A model generated the notes under the pieces. It saw nothing but the letters and a program-made list of their open reading frames with translations. It was not told where the DNA came from and made no database searches. Positions 1 to 5,207 of a stretch of DNA of 8,056 bases are shown piece by piece (position 1 is the stretch's first letter; each line of letters opens with the position of its first letter). Where the stretch lies: the NCBI GenBank assembly GCA_016550405.1, contig JABXGX010000041.1, forward strand, positions 1 through 8,056, in the 5' to 3' direction. A program made the position numbers and the translations under genes. This stretch comes from an archaeon. GTDB taxonomy: Archaea > Asgardarchaeota > Hermodarchaeia > Hermodarchaeales > Hermodarchaeaceae.

Positions 1-183
1 ACCGCAGAGGGAATAGTTCGACAATGTGAAGCTTGTGGAGAGAAGCACTTTGCGTGTCCGAATTGCAATAATTTGCTAACACGTGTTAACATCACTAATG
101 TTAGGGTTATGAAAAGTAGTTGTCCGCATTGTGGATACCAAGATGCAACTATTCACCGTTGGATTCAAGAACAAAGAGGATAA
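1..183 (+). CDS. C-terminal part of a zinc-ribbon protein (5' end outside window)
   Basis: Frame 1 is open from the window edge to the TAA at 181-183, giving 60 residues. Three CxxC knuckles are visible: C9/C12, C19/C22 and C41/C44, the last as CPHCG. With single histidines at 16, 43 and 52, this suggests at least one complete zinc ribbon plus a half site. The tail after the last knuckle is short and polar, ending in a Gln/Glu/Arg-rich stretch. Proteins of this type are often archaeal nucleic-acid-binding or translation-associated factors, but the visible part is too short to name a family. The stop lies 94 bases before the preferred PAC2 start on the same strand, so co-transcription is possible but not shown. 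The reading frame is secure; the function is unknown. Confidence 0.7.
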   Translation, partial: TAEGIVRQCEACGEKHFACPNCNNLLTRVNITNVRVMKSSCPHCGYQDATIHRWIQEQRG

Positions 184-264
184 GTACAATAGAATGTGTT
201 AATTTTAAACTCTGAAGAAGAAACCTTATTTGTTGATAAATGAAAACGCTTCTTGTAGAAAGAT

Positions 265-269
265 GGAGA
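265..269 (+). promoter_or_regulatory. Shine-Dalgarno for the PAC2 gene
   Basis: GGAGA lies 8 bases before the ATG at 278. It supports that start over the longer in-frame TTG at 230 and the ATG at 263, neither of which has a comparable purine box. Confidence 0.55.
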
Positions 270-277
270 GAAACAAC

Positions 278-1063
278 ATGTCGAAAAAAGGGCTTTCAGC
301 AAAACCTTCTATGGGAGAACCTTTCATTCAAATTGTGTCCACGGATGATAAAGTGAAACTAGCCAAAGAACCAGTTCTCATAATTGGATTTCCAGGCCCA
401 GGGTTAGTTGGTATGATCTCTGCAAGCCGGATAATCGAAGGATTGGAAATGAAAATAATTGGGGCAATCCGCTCTCCCTTGATTCCACCGGTGACTCCCT
501 TCTTCGGAGGTGTTCTCCGATTACCTTTACGAATTCATGCAACCGATGATGGGAAACTTGTAACGGTGATTTCGGAGTTTCCTTTACCTATGGAAACTAT
601 CTTTTTTGTTGCTAGTAAAATCTTAGACTGGGCTACTGAAAACGGAGTAAAGAAGGTTATTTGTATTGAAGGGATTGGTGCCGGAAAACGTACAGAGACT
701 CCTGAAGTCTTTGGTGCCGCAGAGCCCCATTTGCTAACCGAACTTGAGAAGTATTCGGTTCCCAGACTTCAGAAAGGGTTCGTTGCAGGGATTGCCGGTG
801 CCATTCTTAACGAGTGTCTTATTCGAAAACTGGATGGATATTGTTTGCTGGTCACTGCAACTACAGAGCTACCTGACCCAGAGGCTGCTGCAAGCATGGT
901 TTCAGCCATTAATCGGGTTCTTGATGTGGATGTAAGTATCCAATCATTAATTCAAAATCAAAACGTAATCAAGGCTCAATTAAATGATTTAGCAAAGGAA
1001 ACTCGTCGAGAACAACAAGCCGCACAAGATCACGGATACCGACCGATTCCATTCTATGTCTAA
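278..1063 (+). CDS. PAC2-family protein, PbaB-like proteasome-associated factor with C-terminal HbYX motif
   Basis: This is a 261-residue protein of the PAC2 (proteasome assembly chaperone 2) family. Seen: the family's Gly/Pro-rich N-terminal loop after the first strand (GFPGPGLVG, residues 37-45), a central IEGIGAGK-type loop, alternating strands and helices, and a charged Gln-rich C-terminal helix. The last three residues are Phe-Tyr-Val, a hydrophobic-Tyr-X (HbYX) tail. Known: HbYX tails insert into pockets between 20S proteasome alpha subunits, and the archaeal homologue PbaB uses one to bind and activate the 20S core. Inferred: this protein docks on the 20S proteasome in the cytoplasm as an assembly factor or ATP-independent activator. 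I chose ATG 278 because a Shine-Dalgarno box precedes it. TTTTAAA at 203-209 is a possible but distant TATA box. The gene is convergent with the TFS-like gene, 89 bases away. The family call is firm; the exact role is inferred. Confidence 0.88.
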   Translation: MSKKGLSAKPSMGEPFIQIVSTDDKVKLAKEPVLIIGFPGPGLVGMISASRIIEGLEMKIIGAIRSPLIPPVTPFFGGVLRLPLRIHATDDGKLVTVISEFPLPMETIFFVASKILDWATENGVKKVICIEGIGAGKRTETPEVFGAAEPHLLTELEKYSVPRLQKGFVAGIAGAILNECLIRKLDGYCLLVTATTELPDPEAAASMVSAINRVLDVDVSIQSLIQNQNVIKAQLNDLAKETRREQQAAQDHGYRPIPFYV

Positions 1064-1077
1064 AATTCAGTTCTTAG

Positions 1078-1084
1078 TTTTTTT
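1078..1084 (+). terminator. T-tract terminator after the PAC2 gene
   Basis: A run of seven T residues begins 14 bases after the PAC2 stop codon, with no clear hairpin before it. This is the usual form of an intrinsic archaeal terminator. It lies in the convergent gap before the minus-strand gene ending at 1153. Confidence 0.5.
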
Positions 1085-1152
1085 ATCTGAATCACTTTTG
1101 AGAGACAAGCTACATTCCTGCTGTGAGAGAAGAGAGGCGTTGAGTGTTTATG

Positions 1153-1428
1153 TTAGTCATCCGGGAAATAATCTAACATTAACTCAAGCATTTCTTGTCT
1201 TTCGTCTTCATCAATTTCGCGTTTCTTTCGCTTCTTTTCCTCTTCCTTTTCCTCAACAACGACGATATAATCCCGTTCCGTATGTCGAATTGGGAACTTG
1301 ACTTTGTAGCCTTCTGTCTCTTTAGCTTGGGATCGATAGCCACAGGAGCATTTGAGAACAGTTTTTCCCGCTTTATTTTTTTCCGGACGCAATAGACTAC
1401 CACATTTCGGGCAGAACTGTATTTTCAT
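1153..1428 (-). CDS. Short TFS/Rpb9-like N-terminal zinc-ribbon protein
   Basis: This 91-residue protein starts like archaeal transcription factor S and Rpb9: FCPKCGSLLRP at residues 5-15 and the second zinc site with C27, C29, Gly and Tyr (residues 27-31). In TFS this domain docks on RNA polymerase, and a second C-terminal ribbon carries the Asp-Glu hairpin that stimulates transcript cleavage. That second ribbon is absent. After residue 40 the chain has a beta-like stretch (YKVKFPI, then DYIVVVEE), then a highly charged Lys/Glu segment and an acidic end (DYFPDD). The second metal site is CxC rather than the usual CxxC. The protein may bind polymerase without cleavage activity, or be an unrelated zinc ribbon. 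The ATG at 1428 follows a run of Gs rather than a clear Shine-Dalgarno. It lies 67 bases downstream of the next minus-strand gene and may be co-transcribed with it. Confidence 0.75.
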   Translation of the reverse strand: MKIQFCPKCGSLLRPEKNKAGKTVLKCSCGYRSQAKETEGYKVKFPIRHTERDYIVVVEEKEEEKKRKKREIDEDERQEMLELMLDYFPDD

Positions 1429-1495
1429 TACCCCCCGAAATTTCGTTGCGTGGGATGCCGCGAGTAACGGACACTTAAACCTTTCGTATTGTGCT

Positions 1496-2146
1496 CTATC
1501 CTTTTTCTAAGGGTTCAAGAATTTCGCGAGTCGCATCAACAAGATGAGTACTGGTCAGTTTCACAGATTCTTTAGATTTTGCCTTCTTGATGGCGTGATA
1601 AAGGATGAATTCTCGCAGATTCAGAATCTTCTTCACTTGTTCCCCATTAACCCCCTTCGAAGGAGAAAATAAAATTGAGTCAACAACCCCTGGGAGGACC
1701 TGCCTATAATACTGTTTTGCGCCATCAGTCATACGTTTTTCCCAACGGTTCATTTCCCTGTGAGTAATAGGTTGTTTTTTAAAAATAGTCCAAGATTCGT
1801 TTAACCGGATTATGCCAGTCTCTTCGAACTTTACTCTTAAGGCAACAGTTGTTGTTCTTTTCTTCTTTGATTTATTTTTGGTGGCTGCTTCGACATCTGT
1901 GATGATTCCAAGATCTTCACGGGGGCTAAGAAGCCATGACCCTGGCTTAATTAAGATATCTGTTACTCCGCGAATCTGATAAGTAAATTGTCGTTTTCGG
2001 AGATCTGTCTTCGTTTCCCCCATACTCTCAGCATCGAGTAGCATTACAACGCGACCACTACGTTCATGCCTTTGTTCAACGCTTAGAATACGCAAGTTTC
2101 CTTGAGGTTGTTCATCTGGTGGTAGGGGTAGTTGTTCTGATAACAA
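1496..2146 (-). CDS. Unrecognised basic protein, 216 residues
   Basis: I do not recognise this family. The open frame is long and protein-like, and no other long frame covers it. The N-terminal half looks beta-rich and could form a small barrel (about residues 18-110), with a Lys-rich insert (KNKSKKKR) near the middle. The C-terminal half, from about residue 125, looks helical, with many Lys/Arg/Glu residues and a long amphipathic end. There is no signal peptide, membrane segment, Cys pair or nucleotide-binding loop. The basic character would fit nucleic-acid binding, which is only an inference. The start is TTG at 2146: an in-frame stop lies 10 codons upstream and there is no upstream ATG. 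GGGAG (2158-2162) is 11 bases before it and a TATA-like box is about 40 bases before it. The next in-frame Met is about 34 residues in, so the start is moderately certain. Confidence 0.7.
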   Translation of the reverse strand: MLSEQLPLPPDEQPQGNLRILSVEQRHERSGRVVMLLDAESMGETKTDLRKRQFTYQIRGVTDILIKPGSWLLSPREDLGIITDVEAATKNKSKKKRTTTVALRVKFEETGIIRLNESWTIFKKQPITHREMNRWEKRMTDGAKQYYRQVLPGVVDSILFSPSKGVNGEQVKKILNLREFILYHAIKKAKSKESVKLTSTHLVDATREILEPLEKG

Positions 2147-2183
2147 AGTCTCAGAGTCTCCCGCGCAACTCCATTAAATTCAG

Positions 2184-2192
2184 TAATATATA
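2184..2192 (-). promoter_or_regulatory. TATA box for the 216-residue gene
   Basis: On the minus strand this reads TATATATTA, preceded by a purine-rich AAAGAAATC that could act as a BRE. It is centred about 42 bases upstream of the TTG start. An archaeal transcript starting about 26 bases downstream would have a short leader that includes GGGAG. The gap to the upstream 140-residue gene is 116 bases, which also favours a separate promoter. Confidence 0.5.
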
Positions 2193-2262
2193 GATTTCTT
2201 TTCTGTGACACTGATAAGCCTTGGCTTCTGCATATTTGAATAAGAATGTAGGCTCAAAAACT

Positions 2263-2685
2263 TTAGAAATACACATCAAGCTTTTCAACAAGTGTTGGTT
2301 GGTTGGTGATAATATAGAGGATATTCAGAATCGCCTGACTATCGGATTTGATTATTCGGAGAAACTTAGGTGGCCAGATACCTATGATATAACCTGTTTC
2401 ATTTTCGGTTAATTCACCAAGAAATGTTACTGTTAGTTTTGTTGTTGTTATGAGAAGGAGAAGAAAGGGGGCAAGAAGCTGTTCAGAATTTGGACCGAGC
2501 GTGGAGTCAATAAGGTTTAGTTTTACTGAATAGGTTGGCTGTCTTTTGATAGCGGTTTGTAGTTGTTGGATGAATCCCGCTTGAAGTTCGTAATATTGGT
2601 AACCGGTTTTTTGCAAATCAAGGAGTTGAAGTGTAGACCCATCTACGAGTGTTACTGTCCACCTCGTCACGAAAAGCACCTTCAT
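2263..2685 (-). CDS. Unrecognised 140-residue protein
   Basis: I do not recognise this protein. It starts with a strand-like MKVLFVTRWTVTLVDGS, continues with a polar segment containing two tyrosine-rich patches, then has a hydrophobic leucine run (LLAPFLLLLITTTKLTVTFL, about residues 70-89). It ends with IIGIWPPKFLRIIKS and a leucine/isoleucine-rich helix. The hydrophobic run is followed directly by a strand-like, Thr-rich segment, so it could be a buried core strand/helix or a single membrane segment. It has no cysteines and no known catalytic motif. Alternating strand and helix in about 140 residues would fit a small roadblock/longin-type domain, common in Asgard genomes next to GTPases, but no sequence motif proves that. 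ATG 2685 is preceded by AAAAAGG and a TATA-like box. It lies 57 bases downstream of the NrdG2-type gene on the same strand. Confidence 0.6.
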   Translation of the reverse strand: MKVLFVTRWTVTLVDGSTLQLLDLQKTGYQYYELQAGFIQQLQTAIKRQPTYSVKLNLIDSTLGPNSEQLLAPFLLLLITTTKLTVTFLGELTENETGYIIGIWPPKFLRIIKSDSQAILNILYIITNQPTLVEKLDVYF

Positions 2686-2725
2686 GTATAATGCCTTTTT
2701 GGAGATATTTGATTATAGGCTTCGT

Positions 2726-2734
2726 ACATATATC
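2726..2734 (-). promoter_or_regulatory. Possible TATA box for the 140-residue gene
   Basis: The minus strand reads GATATATGT in the short gap after the NrdG2 stop, about 45 bases before the ATG at 2685. Position and sequence fit an archaeal TATA box, but AT-rich sequence is common here. Confidence 0.35.
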
Positions 2735-2742
2735 AAAGACCT

Positions 2743-3453
2743 TTAGAACCGTGTAATTATTCCATGCTTTTTGGCGTATTGGTGGAATTGATCAACTTGT
2801 TCAGGTGTAAAGGCAAAATTAAGTGAAGGGTCCAAGACTGTATCTTCAGGACGAAAGAGCTGGAGAACATAATGTGGTGTTTTAAGCCATTTTCGGATCT
2901 GATCTATTTGATTTGTAGAATCAATAATTGAGGGAACAAGGGTCGTTCGAAATTCGTACTGTATTTTTGATGCTTTACAGAGAGATACTGTCTCCTTGAC
3001 TCGTTCTAGAACTGCGCTAGTTGATTGGGTGAGATGCACATATTGGCTCTTTTCCGGCACCGTTTTAATATCAACAGCAATATAATCCAAAAGAGCGGCA
3101 TCCAGAAATTGATTAAGAACATCAGGTTTCGTACCATTAGTCATTATTCCAAATTCGAGACCATGGTTCTTTGTCCATTCCGCAAGATTTCTTAGAGGAG
3201 CTGCTTGTAAGGTTGGTTCCCCACCAGTTACGATTACCCCATCTATAAGATACTGGCTAGCTTCTAGTTCTAGATAAACTAGTTCTAAATCTACTTTGTA
3301 ATGCTCACCAAATTCTAAGAGGGGAGTATTGAAGCAGAAACGACAGCGCAGGTTACACCCAGCAAAAAAGACAACACAAGATACCTTTGATGGCCAATCG
3401 GTTGTACTGAGGAGAGGTTTTCCTGCGATATACGCTTCCACGCGATTCACCAT
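2743..3453 (-). CDS. nrdG: Radical SAM activating protein, NrdG2 type (anaerobic ribonucleotide reductase activase)
   Basis: This is a 236-residue radical SAM protein. Seen: the CxxxCxxC iron-sulfur motif as C33, C37, C40 (GCNLRCRFC), preceded by TTDWPSKVSCVVFF, and the SAM-binding GGEPTLQ at residues 77-83. An MTNGT strand follows near 104-108 and VDIKT near 127-131. The order and spacing match the NrdG2-type anaerobic ribonucleoside-triphosphate reductase activating proteins. Known: these bind a [4Fe-4S] cluster, cleave S-adenosylmethionine and install the glycyl radical on class III reductase (NrdD), supplying deoxynucleotides without oxygen. No nrdD is in the window, so the partner must be elsewhere, or the substrate may be another glycyl-radical enzyme. 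The ATG at 3453 lacks a Shine-Dalgarno, so a leaderless or short-leader transcript is possible. The gene is divergent from the GTPase gene across 201 bp. The radical SAM call is very firm; the specific substrate is inferred. Confidence 0.88.
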   Translation of the reverse strand: MVNRVEAYIAGKPLLSTTDWPSKVSCVVFFAGCNLRCRFCFNTPLLEFGEHYKVDLELVYLELEASQYLIDGVIVTGGEPTLQAAPLRNLAEWTKNHGLEFGIMTNGTKPDVLNQFLDAALLDYIAVDIKTVPEKSQYVHLTQSTSAVLERVKETVSLCKASKIQYEFRTTLVPSIIDSTNQIDQIRKWLKTPHYVLQLFRPEDTVLDPSLNFAFTPEQVDQFHQYAKKHGIITRF

Positions 3454-3654
3454 AAAATTAACATCAATTCGTTTGAATAGAATGCGATTCTACTTGAGTG
3501 CGGTTCCAGAATAAAATTCCTCGTATTCATTATGTTTGGGAGGGCATATTCTACACCCATAGTCAATCTCGATTCTACAGGAATGTGGAGGCTTTAAGGG
3601 TCTTTGAAGACAAAGGATGAGGTATGAAAGCTGATCCGACCTCAAACACCACTT
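3454..3654. promoter_or_regulatory. Divergent intergenic region between the NrdG2-type and GTPase genes
   Basis: This 201-bp gap should hold promoters for both flanking genes. CTTTAAGG (3592-3599, plus strand) is a weak TATA-like candidate for the GTPase. A plus-strand Shine-Dalgarno-like GGATGAGG (3615-3622) stands before an ATG at 3624 that is out of frame with the GTPase. On the minus strand, a short Cys-containing frame ends at 3490. No strong TATA box is visible for the minus-strand gene. Confidence 0.4.
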
Positions 3655-4194
3655 GTGAAAGTTATTATTGCTGGTGCAGCCCAAGCGGGAAAAACCTGTC
3701 TAGTAACCAAATTTGTCTTTGACCAATTTCTAGATGCCGCTCCCACTATAGGAATTAATTTTGCACAGAAGGTCAGCTTCGGGAGCTTTGGTCCTCTTAA
3801 TATGAGCATCTGGGATCTTAGTGGTCAAATAAGATTTCGGTTCCTCATGCCGAGATTTTGTGCTGGAACGACAGGCCTGGTTTTGGTCTTCGATCAGACT
3901 CGTCCTCAAACTCTCGAAGAGGCTTGTGATTGGTTAAAACTGGTTCAACAACATGCATATCCTAACGAGAGAATCGTGATTATCTTGGCAGGTACAAAAT
4001 CAGATTTACCCGTTCATGTTCCGAAAAATCGAATAGATCACTTTTGCCATGAATACCAAATATCTCACTATGTTCCCTGCTCTGCTAAAACTGGTTTGTA
4101 TGTGGATCGCGTTTTTTCGAGCCTTGCTAGTGCAATTCAACGAACTATTCCTGAGTTGTCCACCCCCGTTTTAGCATTTTCTGAAAGCATATGA
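3655..4194 (+). CDS. Ras/Rab-type small GTPase
   Basis: This is a 179-residue single-domain small GTPase. Seen: the P-loop GAAQAGKT (residues 7-14), a switch I threonine in APTIGINF (T31), and DLSGQ (54-58) with Q58 at the position of the catalytic Gln of Ras. RFRFL follows it as in Rab proteins, then the G4 motif TKSD (114-117) and the G5 motif SAK (143-145). All five nucleotide-binding elements are intact, so GTP binding and hydrolysis are likely. Known: Asgard archaea carry many such eukaryote-like GTPases, mostly of unknown function. There is no C-terminal cysteine for prenylation and no N-terminal extension or lipidation signal, so membrane attachment, if any, would be through partners. 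The start is GTG 3655 with no Shine-Dalgarno and an in-frame stop at 3625-3627. A short N-terminal extension could have been lost to a sequence error. It is followed 66 bases later by the ThiR-like gene. Confidence 0.92.
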   Translation: MKVIIAGAAQAGKTCLVTKFVFDQFLDAAPTIGINFAQKVSFGSFGPLNMSIWDLSGQIRFRFLMPRFCAGTTGLVLVFDQTRPQTLEEACDWLKLVQQHAYPNERIVIILAGTKSDLPVHVPKNRIDHFCHEYQISHYVPCSAKTGLYVDRVFSSLASAIQRTIPELSTPVLAFSESI

Positions 4195-4243
4195 ACCGGA
4201 AACCCTTTTAGTGGTTAGCGAAAGTTTGACAATAGTTACTTAC

Positions 4244-4251
4244 GGTGGAGG
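4244..4251 (+). promoter_or_regulatory. Shine-Dalgarno for the ThiR-like gene
   Basis: GGTGGAGG lies 9 bases before GTG 4261. It supports that start over the in-frame ATG at 4282, which has no purine box at a suitable distance. Confidence 0.65.
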
Positions 4252-4260
4252 CTTCGAATC

Positions 4261-5184
4261 GTGCGCCCACCATGCGAAACTATGGTTTTCAAATTATTAC
4301 CAGCTCTTCGAGCATTGATCAGTTCGCACTTAATTGAGGATTATGGTTATACTCAAGAACAAGTCGCTCAAGTCTTAGGTGTTACTCAAGCAAGTATTTC
4401 TCGTGGTCTATCTCAGCTTGATCGGTTTGAAGCCTATTACACACCCAGCATTCGTCAAAGCGCGAAGAATTTCGCAAAACAGCTCTCTAAGGGACCAATG
4501 GGCTTAGAAGAGGGAATTGCAGCTCTTTGCACTTTCTGTTCAAGCCAAAAAATTGGTGGAACGCTTTGTCAATTACACCGAGAAGAGAATCCTGGGCTCC
4601 AAGAGTGCATGGTCTGTGCAAAGGGATTCGCTTCCGATGAACGCATCGATGTTCTGAACAGTCTTACTCGAAGTTTAGAATTGCTTTCTTTAACTCCAGA
4701 ATTTCGTTCGCTTATTCCTCAAGTCGGTTCACAACTGGTCATGAGCATTCCTGATCCAAAAGATATCAATGACGTTGCAGGCTTTCCTAGCCGAATCGTA
4801 TCCCATCACATGCGACCACACTCTTTTACACGACCTGAATTTCGAGGTTCGTTCCATTTATCGAAAGTGCTGCTATTAGTAAAACATGACAACCCAGACA
4901 TAGCTGCGGCAATTGTTTTCAAGTATATTGATGGATTAGAAGAAGCCCTTGAGCAGTTGGGATTTAAGTACACCGAAGTAATTCGAAAGCGAATAAATGG
5001 TGTACGAGACTCAGATGAAGCATTACTTGCTGGAATTAAAATTCTGTTACAAGAAGTTGAGTGTTTTGACGTCTTGTTAGATAAAGGACTTGTTGGAATT
5101 GAACCCGTCGCTTACATGTTTGCCCCGGATGCTGAATTTGCTGCCGAATGGGCAATTCAAATTGCTAACAGACTTCAGACTTAG
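4261..5184 (+). CDS. thiR: ThiR-like transcriptional regulator (HTH, Cys cluster, ThiN domain)
   Basis: This 307-residue protein has three parts. An N-terminal helix-turn-helix spans about residues 28-53 (TQEQVAQVLGVTQASISRGL). A linker follows with five cysteines (C90, C93, C103, C116, C119) that could bind zinc or an iron-sulfur cluster. A ThiN-type domain runs from about residue 135 to the end, with SQLVMSIPDPKDINDVAGFP, GSFHLSK (196-202) and a GIEPVAYMFA end strand (279-288). Known: ThiN is a thiamine-phosphate synthase domain, and archaeal ThiR proteins use a ThiN-like domain to sense thiamine phosphate and control thiamine synthesis and transport genes. Here the His of the ThiN helix motif is kept (H199), while the usual Arg three residues later is Lys (K202). 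This fits ligand sensing more than catalysis. It starts at GTG with a strong Shine-Dalgarno, follows the GTPase gene on the same strand, and is convergent with the ThDP decarboxylase gene, 23 bases away. Confidence 0.85.
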   Translation: MRPPCETMVFKLLPALRALISSHLIEDYGYTQEQVAQVLGVTQASISRGLSQLDRFEAYYTPSIRQSAKNFAKQLSKGPMGLEEGIAALCTFCSSQKIGGTLCQLHREENPGLQECMVCAKGFASDERIDVLNSLTRSLELLSLTPEFRSLIPQVGSQLVMSIPDPKDINDVAGFPSRIVSHHMRPHSFTRPEFRGSFHLSKVLLLVKHDNPDIAAAIVFKYIDGLEEALEQLGFKYTEVIRKRINGVRDSDEALLAGIKILLQEVECFDVLLDKGLVGIEPVAYMFAPDAEFAAEWAIQIANRLQT

Positions 5185-5207
5185 TTTGAACTTAACGAAT
5201 CCCTAGA

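Noticed and set aside
230..277. Longer N-terminus for the PAC2 protein from TTG 230
   Set aside because: No ribosome binding site precedes it, while ATG 278 has GGAGA at good spacing and the extra residues do not resemble the family.
1195..1395. Plus-strand Phe/Leu-rich frame resembling a membrane protein
   Set aside because: It is the complement of the Lys/Glu-rich tail of the TFS-like protein, which by itself produces a Phe/Leu-rich antisense frame.
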